Positions 23,560-34,017 of a DNA stretch of 64,000 nucleotides are shown here, one piece after another. A program made the position numbers and the translations under genes. The DNA lies in contig NC_016134.3 of NCBI RefSeq assembly GCF_000005505.3, forward strand, positions 28,099,584 to 28,163,583, written 5' to 3'. Numbering within the stretch: the first letter of the stretch is position 1; every line of letters starts with the position of its first letter. Below the pieces are notes generated by a model. That model did not search any database and was not told the origin of the DNA. It saw only the letters and a list, made by a program, of their open reading frames with translations. This DNA is from Brachypodium distachyon (Eukaryota > Streptophyta > Magnoliopsida > Poales > Poaceae).

Positions 23560-24540
23560 CTCATTGTTGATGAGATGGGCGAACTCCCTTTGAATGTTAT
23601 ACACGATCCATTTAGGTCAGTGTGCAATTGTTATTCGGGGCCGCCAGTACTCTTCCACAGCCGCGACTGACCCCTTCCACTCAGGCTTGAACATGCTGGC
23701 ATTCTCCATAAGGATGTGAGAGCAGTAGTAGTCACAGTACACACTGCCGGCCGGCTGTTGCTGGCAAGGGAACCTGTGATTGTGGTGAGGCTCGTGTTTA
23801 TAGCCTTTACCAGCTAGTTTTCCCTTGCTCGCAACTTTTCAGGCAGTGTTAATGAGTGATCTGATAGGTTTTCGGTAGCGACCTCGAACACCCTTCTTCG
23901 GAAGTAATGAATCGAAATAGTACACCGCGGACCAAGGCAAACAAATGAGTAGTGTCACCCAATGGTCTCTGTTTTCAAAAGAAACAAACTTTAGTAACTA
24001 AGGGTGTATAAAAAAGACTGAATTAGAAAAAACAAACGGTTTCATATATAAAATTCAACTTACTCCAAATTAAGCAAGAAGAGGATAAAATCATGGTCCG
24101 CGTATTTCTCCAGACATGCCACCAAGTATTTAGACGCCAGGGTTCTTGAGTGATCCTTTTCTGGCTCAAGACCGATGTCACCGTAGTTAAACACCGCGGG
24201 GTCTAAAATGGCTAATTTTTTGACCTCCATTCACTGCATTTTCCTTATTTGGTAGGCAGACCACAGCCTTAAGAGGTTGATATCAAGTTTTTGGTGGTTG
24301 AAGAGGTGGAACAGTTCGTTGAACTCCACACCAAATGTGATAGGACGTTCCTGAATGGCTCCAGTTTCTTGGTCAAAGAAGCCATAGTCTCGTGGGATTC
24401 GAACATTAATTTGTTGGGCATGCTGTTGAGAACCAGCTGATGCTTGCATCTCTCTGGACACGGCACGCAGGGAAGCTTCGGTGAGCATTGGTCTTACCAG
24501 TCAAACTCGCTAGCCACGAAATAGGATCCGTCTTCGAATC
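23560..24540 (-). pseudogene. CACTA second-gene tail with Ulp1/C48-like protease remnant
   Basis: On the minus strand, 24488-24232 encodes a block ending IPRDYGFFDQETGAIQ...ELFHLFNHQKLDINLLRLW, homologous to 37261-37410 in the larger complex. Downstream (23966-23600) comes HWVTLLICL...VYYFDSLLPKK and later CQQQPAGSVYCDYYCSHIL. That is the H...D...Q...C order of C48 (Ulp1) cysteine proteases, with the His codon at 23964-23962. An in-frame TGA near 23837 separates the Asp and Gln/Cys parts, so a full protease is not encoded. C48-like domains are known passengers of plant transposons; what they do there is not established. Confidence 0.65.
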
Positions 24541-24541
24541 T

Positions 24542-25213
24542 CTAGCCTTGACGGGGGTTCTTCATGAGAATATCAGGCCTATTGTCTTCCCACACTCCAG
24601 TTATGTCAGGCACATCGTGCATCTCATTTTGCTTGACATTCGAGGAGTTCTTGATGGTCTTGCCGTCGCGCCCCCTTTTTTTATGCCTCCTCTTATTGTC
24701 CCAATCCTTTTGCTCCTCTGTCTTGTACTTGTCATCGATCTTGCGGCCACCCATGGACTCAGCGGCACCCAAGAGAGAGAAGGTAGGAGGGACGCTTCCA
24801 GCATGTGCCGACCCTGTGGTCTGGCTATCTTTAAGCTGAGGCATCGACATTGCCTGCTCTTCATCTCCGCCGGCATCGACAGGAGGCAGTATCCTAGGGG
24901 AAAGGCCGAGCGGCGATTGAGAAGTACCTTTGTGGGCGGAGGGAGATGGAGTCAAAGAGGGCCGGCGCTGGTTGTAGAGAGATACCAAGCTCCTAGTCCA
25001 CATTATGCGGTAGTTTGGACAACCGCCTCGGATATCCACGCCTTCCTCCGAAGGTAGCGGGATAGCATAATCACGATGCTCCTCGACGATGGAGTCCACC
25101 ATCACATTCACTTGTGTGTCGTTCATAAGAATGCCGTGCACCAGTGGCGGTGATTGTTCATAAGAATGCCGTGCTCTTGGGCAACTTGTTTGATTGTGGA
25201 AAAATCGAAGCAA
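24542..25213 (-). pseudogene. CACTA second-gene linker region (low complexity)
   Basis: A 223-codon open frame on the minus strand. It starts with a short stretch, then a Ser/Pro-rich linker, a basic block (RRHKKRGRDGKTIK) and DITGVWEDNRPDILMKNPR. The last part corresponds to IEAIWEDRPDILKMP at about 37015-37053 in the larger complex, so both come from the same transposon gene. There is no known catalytic function in this part. Confidence 0.55.
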
Positions 25214-25831
25214 GGTAACTCAACAAGTCCGTGAAGCCCTTGTCTGACCAGCATGATGCTGCTTTCAGCCTCAAAAGTTCGAGCGTTACTTCGAGCACGT
25301 TTTTTTCTTCGCTAACTCCATCATACAGGGTGTGTTTGCGTCTTCCAATAATTTTTTGAACTGAGCACACTCTGCCTCATCTTCGGGGTCCTCCAGCTGG
25401 TCTCGTAGATACGGGTTATCTAGCATTTCGGCAATCCTGCCACGTGGAGCTCATTCACCTTCCACATTAGCCTCCTCATCGACTCTTGTTTCTTCCTCAG
25501 AATCATTCGCCAGATCATACCGCAGAACATCATCATCTTCGCTACCGCTACCGACATCAACCGCATCCTTCCCGTGACAACTCCAGCATGAATAACCTTC
25601 CACAAAATCCGATGTCAGCACGTGCATCGGAACATCTTCATGCTTCATCATGCATGTGTTTCTACATTTGCGACATGGACAACACATCATCACAAGTCCT
25701 TTTCGTTCCATATCACCTTTCGCGACTCCAAAAAAGACCGTCCATTCGGTTATCCATCGAGCATTGATTCTTTCCGTGGCGTACATCCAAAAACGGTCAT
25801 TTGATCTACAACACAATACACAAGAAAACAT
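25158..25831 (-). pseudogene. TNP2-type CACTA transposase, N-terminal remnant
   Basis: On the minus strand near 25780-25560 is the transposase-associated domain: WMYATERINARWITEW, then CCPCRKCRNT and the closing GYSCWSCHGK. An acidic stretch follows. A second block (25370-25158) carries NVLEVTLELLRLKAA and GFTDLLSYLASIFPQSNKLP, the usual N-terminal part of TNP2 transposases. Frames are broken between the blocks, and the DDE core and C terminus are absent. It is homologous to 30352-31095. Confidence 0.75.
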
Positions 25832-26847
25832 AAATCAAAATAGTTAGCATGATAATTAACAAGGGGATTGAGGGGTTTACTAAAAATTTGAAATTTGAAG
25901 TTAGGGAATTTGAAATTGGGCAAATTCGGAGAGAAATTGGAGGCCGGAGAGAAAGATTAGGAGTGAGAGAGAGCTCGCAAGGGAGAGGGAAGCTCGTGGC
26001 GACGACGAGGAGGCCGCATTTTGGCCGGCGGACGGAGCTCAAAAAATGGAGCTTCATCGGGGGTTAGGCGGCCAAATCTAGCTAGCTAGAGGCTGGAGAG
26101 AGAGAGATCAGGGTGGGGATACAGAGGAGAGGGAGGAAGAGAGCTCGCGATGCGGGATTGATGGGGGGCGGCGGGCGGCGGCTGAGCTAGCCAAAAAAAT
26201 GGCCGCCGCCGGCCGGCCGGGGCGGGAGCTCGAGATTGGCGTCGGCCGCAGGGGAGAGACGAGATGGGGCCGGGAGAGAGGGGGGACCTGCTGCTGGGCG
26301 CCGCCGCCAGCATTTTTTGCCAGGGCTTCGCCAGCGCCGGACGTGGAGGTGGCCGCAGCTGGTCTGTGACGACGCGCAGCACGACCAGCTGCGGCTTTGT
26401 CCAGCTTATTTATACTGCGAGAGTCATCACTGTCGGTCGGGACGCCTGCGACCGTGACTGATAACAGGGGCGACATCAGTGACGATAGCTGAATATACGC
26501 CCGTTAGTGCTGTACAGAACATCAGTGGCGGTCGCGCCATCAACGACCGTTACTGATATGCTCTGTGCATCAGTGGCGGGCACGTTAGGGCGACCGTCAC
26601 TCATCAGCAACGATCGGCTCTTAATCGACCGCCACTGATGTCTCTCGCGAGGAATGATGGTACATCAGTGGCAGTCGTCTCGCGCGACCGTCACTGTTGT
26701 ATGGCTGGGCGGGAACGGGCAGACCCTGTTCTGTTCATCAGTAACGGTCGCGGCCGCGACCGGCACTGATGTTTTTTCATCAGTAACGGTCTCGCCGTAA
26801 CCGTTACTGATGTGTCGTGAGATATAGACCGTTTTGTAGCAGTGAAA

Positions 26848-29024
26848 ACAGAAACCAGCAGTTACAAGGCTTATTACATTTCACACAAAACAACCATCTA
26901 AAGACCGTCAACTTATCTATGACTAAAAATCAAAATCAGTCTTCGTCTAAGCTTTTGGATCTGGGACCCGGACGGCCGATGCACTACTTTTGATGTTGCC
27001 TGTTGGGCGCGCAGCCTAGCTAGCTAGAGAAATGTGAGCCCAAAACCAGCTGGTCGAATTGGTTAAAAACGGAGCTTAGATAAATGTAGTTTGATTACGA
27101 TCACGGTAATGACGATTGGGACGTGACACGTGCGTCATGTTTTTAGGTACGTACGCCGCGGCTGATTGGTCGAAGTGGACGACCAAGGTAAATTAAAGGA
27201 CACATGCGTAAACCGGCCTGTTCGGTCCATCGATTGCGTACGTGTACGTGTGGCCGCATGGAGCACGCTGCAGGACGTGCGAGGACCATCGATGGAGCCG
27301 TTTAACTCAGAAGGCGACGGATAGATACAGATGGACCCGGCTCTGTCAAGTGTCAACTTCAGCCGACCAGCTGTCAAAAAACAAAACTTCAGCCGACCAA
27401 GGCCCTCTGCCCCTGCTGCAGGCTTCATTGCGACTACACTTTGTTTTCCTCGGACGGCTCCGGCCAGCAAGCTAGCACTATACCAAAAACCACCAGATGT
27501 ACCGCGTACGTACGTCCTAATAAGCTAAGCGGCTAGCTAACCTTTCATCATGGTTTCCTAATTAATTAAGGGCGGTTCCTTTCCGCGGTAGTTCCTTCTT
27601 CTTTCAGGTACATCCGCGGCTCCGCAGTCACAAACTCACAGAATCACTCCTTATTCTTCTTTCCCTTAACGCCTGATGATCGACTTCCTATTAATTCAGT
27701 CGGCCACCAGCTAGTGGCTGTGCGGTGCAATCGGTGGAGGAGGAACAGATGCTTATCTCTCTTCCTCTTCTTTTTCTATCTCTGGTACGTACTCCTCCAT
27801 AGGTATTTTTTGCCTTTATATCCTTTATAGAAAGAACGGCATTCCTCGCGATCGAAATGATCACAGGCCCACTAGCTGGTCGAACCATTGGGCTCCGGCT
27901 TTTGCCTTTATTGGGAAGAAAAGAACATTCCAAGTTTCCAACACTTTCACTGTAAGGATCACAAGGTTTTCGGTGCGAGTCCACTGAACGTCCACCGATC
28001 CATCGAAAATAGGAATTGTGTGCATTTAGCTAGCTCGCTAGCTAGCTAGGATGTACTCACTCCGATCCTAAATTGTTGTCGAAATATTACATGTATTTAG
28101 ACGTCTTTTAAAAATAAATATATTTATATTTGGATAAATTTGAGTCAAAAATTTAGAATCGGAGAGGGAATATACAACTTAGCTAGTCTGCTAGTGTCCT
28201 CGATCTCTTTCTCATTGTACGGAGCAGAGGCACCTTTCAATCAAAGCTAGAGGTGTTCGATCATCTTTTCCTTGGCCCCGCCATCAACTTTAATCTTGCC
28301 ACATTTTGTTGTTACCATTCTTTCATTATACCATCTAGATCTCTCTTTCCGTCATGCATGGCCGTCAGTCAAATCATTAGTCAAGCGGTGCAAAGAAAAT
28401 TGGATTGTTTTAAATTTCCCAAGTTCGGCCACTTTATATAATCAAGTGTAATATATATGGAGTAGTAGTATAAAATTTGGGAGAAAGGCCAGGGCAACAT
28501 GAATACATGATTGATCAATGTACGTCCTTTTTGGTTATGTTAATTGAGTTGTTGGCGGCTGCTGGAGCTAGCTTGTTCAAATGGAAAAAAAATGATTCAA
28601 TACTCCTTGGAAATTTCCAAGAAAATGGCAACGTGATCATTCTCCTTTTTCCCCTTCTTAAACAAGAAACGCAATCCTACCTCACAACACGATCTTCCTT
28701 AATTAATTTGATCAACCAAAAGGGAAAGGCTGTGTACTGCTGTCAAGTATACTCAAGATCGGAATTAAAATGGTCCTTCTTATTATTCTTTTTTGTCTGA
28801 CAAAGCTCCCAATGGAGCCACGCCCCAGCTACTACTCCCAGTACTAAATTTATTTAGAGAGAGACGATTAAGCGAAGAAGACGGCATCTATACGGCTGAT
28901 CGAAGAAACCAAATTAGAGCGGTTGATTAAACACGCTGCCGAAACTGCCAACCCATAAAGTTCATTAGTTGGATGAATGCCTAATCTAATTATTTGTTGC
29001 ATTAAGTTGCCGTGCACGGCACCT
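26848..29024. other. intergenic, one Stowaway MITE, no gene seen
   Basis: Spacer between the two CACTA complexes, with the palindrome-rich texture of 20.6-23 kb. A Stowaway-like MITE lies at 28054-28172. Longer frames near 28477-28800 have no recognisable domain and read like random AT-rich frames. Confidence 0.5.
28054..28172. mobile_element. Stowaway-like MITE
   Basis: TA-flanked, with ends CTCACTCCGATCCTAAATT and AATTT..GAATCGGAGAGGG in inverted orientation. The body TTGTTGTCGAAATATTACATG also appears, inverted, in the element at 55729-55847, so the two are one family. Confidence 0.75.
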
Positions 29025-29059
29025 CGCTACTACGAAAAACTCCATCCGTGATCCCCTCC

Positions 29060-29610
29060 AGTGACGGTTAAAACGGACAAAAAACACACCGCCACTGAAG
29101 GCCTCTCGAGGCATCCACGAGCGTCACTACTATCACCGTCACAGCTGCCCCACCACCAGTGGCGGTGAATATTGTCCCGAAACAAGTCACCGCCACTAGA
29201 AATAACCATGGAAACCCTAACAACCCCCAGTGGCGGCCGTAAAAAAGACCCGTCACTGGTAGGCCACCCGATACATGATGGTACTACTCAGTCTCAGTGC
29301 CCTTTCCTGAATCCCTTAAGCACAACCCGGTCACTCGTTTAGAACTCAACCGGCACGGGGAACGCACTGAGCACTGAGTAGTAACAACCGGTAGGTGGGG
29401 CGGCGGAATCCCTTTTATGCCGGTCGGAACTCCTGTAAACTAGCTAGGTGGAACTAAACAGGGGAAACTGGTGGGAGAGCACCAGTGGCGGGCCTAATGT
29501 TACCCGCCACTGGTGAGGCCTCCAGTGACGGTTTATTTTTCTGCCCACCGCTGGAGGTCTCTAGTGGCGGTTTATCCGTACAACCGCCATTGGTGACCTT
29601 CCTATATATA
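29060..29610. repeat. CACTA left subterminal repeat array
   Basis: Multiple copies, in both orientations, of a motif close to CCAGTGGCGG(T/G) (for example near 29081, 29155, 29229, 29482, 29519 and 29560). Such arrays are the binding sites for the accessory transposase protein in En/Spm-type elements. A GC-rich first-exon-like stretch starts at about 29620, after a TATATATA motif near 29602. Confidence 0.7.
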
Positions 29611-30351
29611 AGCAATATGCGAGCCCGAAACTGTTCGACCTCGCGCGTCTGTCTTGGACCAGCTGCGGCTCTGCTCCTCAGCGGCGGTGAAGCGCTGCCA
29701 AAATTGATGGCGGCGGCTCGAAGGTAGCTCTCCCCCCCCCCCCCCATCTCCTTCTTCTTTTCTCCCTTCTTCCTCCGCTTCTTCTTCTCCAATTTGGCAA
29801 AATCTCCATTAATGGCGCCATGGCCGCCGGCGGGAAATTTGGCCCCGATCTCTCTCCGGCGGCTCTCCTGGGCTGCCCCCGCTGTCTCTGAAGCTCCCCC
29901 TCACCCTAGTGAGGGCCCTCCCTCCCGGATCCCTCGCTCTCTCGCTTTAATTTTGCTCCAATGAGCTCCCCCTCTCTCTCTAGCTCTGTCTCTCTAGCTC
30001 TCTCTCTCTGCAGCTCTCTCTCTCTCTGCAGCTCTCTCTCTCTAGCTGCTTATGGGGGAGCTTAGCCCCTGGGGGTTAGCCCTAGGGTTAAGCTTAACCT
30101 CGGGACCGGTGTACGTCCATGTTAAGCATATTAAATGTGTGTTGACACCGGCCTTCGTGCCGTGTATTTCTTATGTATGTGATGTGATACCGGCCGTCGT
30201 GCCGATGTGGGTGGGGGTAATTTGTTTTTGATGCAGGCATCGAATTTCGTAGTGCAAAATGCTATTTTTTTTAGCAAAGGTCATGCCGAAATTTTCCATT
30301 TTTGTCAATCAAGCTGATTTGTTTATTTAAAAAAAATTGTGTTGTAGCTCA

Positions 30352-31780
30352 ATGGGCCGTGCTTGGATGTACGAGGACAGGTTACGTGTTGAGTGGATAG
30401 AGCGGCTGAAGACTTTTGTCGATGCCGGCGTGGAAGATATGCATAGGAAAGGGGGTGATAACATGTGTTGTCCCTGTGTGAGATGTCGGAACAGCAAGCT
30501 GTACGAGCCAGAGAATGTCGAGATGCACTTGGTAATGTGAGGATTTGTGTCTGGTTATTCAAGGGGGACTTCTCACGGGGAGGATGGCATTTAAGTCGAT
30601 GACGGCATTGAGATGGAAAACATGGAGTCTGACGACCAGTCTGGTGAAGAAGCATACCGTGGCGAGGATCCAGTACAGGACGTTCCAACCGGTAGGATGG
30701 TTGAAATGCTGGACGATCAGCATCTACAGAATCAGTTGGATGACCCCGAGGATGAGAGGGTCTCTCATAAGTTCGAGAAGCTGAGGAAGGATGCCGAGAC
30801 ACCGTTATATGAAAATGGCGGCGTGGATAACAGTGTGCTAGAAGTAACGCTCGAGCTTTTGCGTATAAAGGCAAAATACAACATCGTGGACTCGGGATTC
30901 ACAGAGATTCTGAGTTACCTACGTACGGTACTTACTCCGGGCAACAAGTTGCCTAAGAGCACGTACGAGGCGAAGAAAGTTACATGCCCCTTCGGATTAG
31001 AGGTCATCAGATACCATGCTTGTCCGCTGGACTGCATCATATATAAGGGCGACTACAAAGACATGCACAACTGTCCAGTATGCAAAACATCCTGATACAA
31101 GAAGAAAGACCCCAATCCTGCGGCGAGGAGGAAGAATTGAAGCGTGGTGCGGCGGCAAAGACGGTCTGGTATCTCCCATGTGGCACGTACTACACCAAGG
31201 CTCAAGACCGTAAGAGTACGTACCAAAACACGGTATAGTGCTCGTAGCTGAGACGGGGACCGACAGCGAAGGCCAGACTGAAGTGTACTACGGCGTGGTC
31301 GAAGAGATCTGGGAGCTTGACTACACCTTCACCACCATCACCATTTTTCGCAGCAGATGGGCACGCGATGTCAGGCATGAAGATCATAGGTTCACAACAA
31401 TGATTCTGCCAAAAGAGGTTCCCCGTCATCAGGTGAACGTCAAAAGAATCTCGGCACTGTTTGAACCATGGCAGTTTTCTTCCAAATGCAAACAGGTCTT
31501 CTTCGTAGAAGACCCGATAGCAAAAAATCGCGCAGTCGTGAGGAGAGGTAAAAGGAGCATTGTTGGGGTCGACGGAGTAACTTCACAACAAGACTATGAA
31601 GGTTTCCCCGATCCCACGACCAGGCAAGACGAAGAGGTGGTAAGACGGACGATCCAGACAAGAAAGAAGTCAAAATTACCAACAGAAGACGGGGTCTACG
31701 CCAGAAGCAGCCACGATGAGGTCCAAACGTATAAGAGGAAAGAGAAGAAAACAAAGAAGAAAAACAAGATTGTCCAATAA
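30352..31780 (+). pseudogene. TNP2-type CACTA transposase remnant, catalytic core deleted
   Basis: 30352-30540 encodes the transposase-associated domain (AWMYEDRLRVEWIERL, MCCPCVRCRNSKL) and then meets a stop. 30613-31095 continues with LEVTLELLRIKAKYN, GFTEILSYLRTVL, CPFGLEVIRYHACPLDCII and GDYKDMHNCPVCKTS, the segment just before the DDE core of TNP2 proteins. After another stop and a jump, 31238-31780 encodes the DUF4216-like C terminus: VYYGVVEEIWELDY, FRSRWARDV, CKQVFFVEDP, and a lysine-rich tail. The several-hundred-residue DDE core between these parts is absent. Hence no active transposase, though the ends of the gene remain readable. Confidence 0.8.
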
Positions 31781-32026
31781 TTCACTATTTGTGTAATTTT
31801 GATCAATTATGCTCGTTAATGATTTTCATTGTAATTTGAATTCTAACGAGGTTCGAATCTAAACTTGTTCAAATTTGAAAACAAATGCTGTAAATTTGTT
31901 CGCAATATTTTTCTACTGTGAATGCATATTTTATTTGCTTGTTTCGATTTCGAAAACAATTAAGAGATATGGATTTTTTTTAAATCTTATTACATGTTAT
32001 TTTCATTATAAAGGAGAAAAAAAAAG

Positions 32027-32960
32027 TTTGTAAGCCCGCCCGGGTCAACTGAGCGTTTCGGGTTCGGGCCCAGCCAGGCGAACTCGGGAGCAGCCTACTA
32101 CCTACTCGGCTAGAGCGGACCCGGGCCCACGGGGCTGTAATCCGAGCTCACAAAGAACAGTACAGGTACCGGGTCCACGGGCCAGGCGAAGAGCACAGGA
32201 GACAGGCGAGAGGAATATTCGGAAGCTGATGGGAGAAGGGAGGAAAGCCTTATATGCTGGTCGAATCGCATGTAAACTATCAAGGTGGGACTAAACTCCC
32301 ACCTCGCCTCGCGCGGAGCCCGCAGAAGGCCACCGGTGGCAGTGATTTTCTGGAACCCGCCACTGGAAGGGGTACCAGTGGCGGTTATTACAAGGAACCC
32401 GCCATTGGAAGGGACACCAGTGGTGGTCATTTGCGTGAAACCCGCCACTGTTGCGTGCTACCAGAAAAGGAGGGAAAAATGTTTTTTTAGCCCCCGGTCA
32501 ACTAGGCTGTTTCGGGTTCGGGTCCAGCCAGATGAGAACCCGGAAGCTGCCTACTACCTACTAGGCCAAAAGAGCACGGGCCCACAGGGCTATAATCCGA
32601 GCCCACCAGTGCACACATAGGGTACCGGGACCACAGGCCAGGCGAACGGGAGTGGAGGAGAGAACGACATTTGATTTTATTCGGAATCTGCACTGGGAGG
32701 GGGAGGAAGCTATTTATGCTGGTCGAATCGCTTGTAAACTAGCGAGGTGGGACTAATCTCCCACCTCGCCTCGCGCGGCAGCCCGCAGAAGTGGTACCAG
32801 TGGCGGTGATTACAGGTAAACCCGTCACCGGAAGTTGGCACCAGTGGCGGTGATTTCGCTGAAACCCGCCACTGGTGAATGCTACAGGATTTAGGGATTT
32901 CTCAAATCTTGTCCAACTCACCAGTGGCGGTGGTTTTCCTGAAACCCGTCACTAGTAATG
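32027..32960. repeat. tandem duplication of a subterminal-repeat unit (about 470 bp x 2)
   Basis: Two consecutive copies (about 32027-32487 and 32488-32960). Shared landmarks are TTTCGGGTTCGGG, CAGCCTACTACCTACT (second copy GCTGCCTACTACCTACT), GGTCGAATCGC, TCCCACCTCGCCTCGCGCGG, and a final set of CCAGTGGCGG motifs. A related, more diverged version stands at about 29385-29510 in the left arm. Confidence 0.8.
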
Positions 32961-33599
32961 ATTTCAGAATGCACTATTATAATCCTATTATATTCTATGC
33001 GTTCCAAAAAAAATATATCAGTTGTACTTTTGGGTGTATAGTAATATTGTTTGTTCCCAATACAAGTGTTACACATTAATTCATAGTATTTCATACAAAT
33101 TTCTGTGATTATGTGTGGCTTTGGTACTAATTTAATTCCATAAAATTCAGTTTTCATCAAAATGAGCTGAAACTTGGCATGGGAACACCTCTTAGTCTAA
33201 TGAAGCCACATGGAAAAAATCAAGAACAAAGTTGTCATAATGTTACAATTTGGATGTTGGCTTAGAAGGTATCAGAGATATCTACCTAGCTGACCCTAAA
33301 ATGGTATTCTTATGGTCTTCATTTGGAATTTTGACACCAAACTTCATATACAGGCATATTGTTGTGTGAGAAGCCTCTATGCCAAATATCAGACCATTCT
33401 GATCAATTTTGTAATTAATAACAATTTTTAACCACAGTGAACACTACAAAAGCATAAATATTTCATTTTCAGCAATGTATTTAGCATTGAAATCTTTAGT
33501 GAGACAAGAAATAATTATTATAAACTTGAAAGTACAGGTGTCATAATTTTCAGAGAGACACAGAATATAATAAAAATATAATACTAGAACCATAATATT

Positions 33600-33835
33600 A
33601 ACTTGTGGCGGGTATATACAATATCACCGCCACTGGTTCGTGGAACAGGGATGTGGTGAACCCTCACTCCTGTTCCAATTACCAGTGGTGGTGTTTTCAT
33701 ATACCCGCCACTGGTGGGTCGCCAATGGCGGGTATCCGAAAATATCCGCCACCAGTGGTCGCCTGTACCAGTAATCCTAGGAAGGGTCGCCAGTGACGGG
33801 TATCCGCGAAATACCCGCCACCGGTGATGTACCAT
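33600..33835. repeat. internal block of CACTA subterminal-type repeats
   Basis: At least six copies of CCAGTGGCGGGTAT-like motifs in alternating orientation, directly upstream of the GC-rich first exon of the second transposon gene. Placed inside the complex, it looks like the left arm of a second element or a duplicated promoter arm. Confidence 0.7.
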
Positions 33836-34017
33836 TTATATATTACAGGGCGAGACTTCGTGAAATTTTTGTATTCGAGACGTGCGTCTTTCCCAGACCA
33901 GCAGCGCTCACGCCTCCCTCCCTACGGCGAAGCCCTACCCGACTCCGCCGCCGCCGTCGTTTCCCGCGCCGCCGCCGCCCTTCCCTGCCGCACCGCCGCA
34001 AACTCTAGCCACCGCCA

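Larger units (their letters stand above)
23050..26844 (-). mobile_element. CACTA transposon, deletion derivative, complete ends
   Basis: The element starts CACTACTACAAAAAGG and ends in the complement of CACTGCTACAAAACGG. It is flanked by AAA on both sides (23047-23049, 26845-26847), the 3-bp duplication expected for CACTA. Subterminal arrays of ATCAGTAACGGTC-like repeats occupy about 23065-23230 and 26440-26815. Internal reading is on the minus strand: the transposase-associated domain of a TNP2-type transposase, then directly the tail of the second CACTA gene with an Ulp1-like protease part. The transposase core is missing, so it cannot move by itself. It is cut down relative to the gene layout still visible in the complex starting at 29025. 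Confidence 0.9.
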
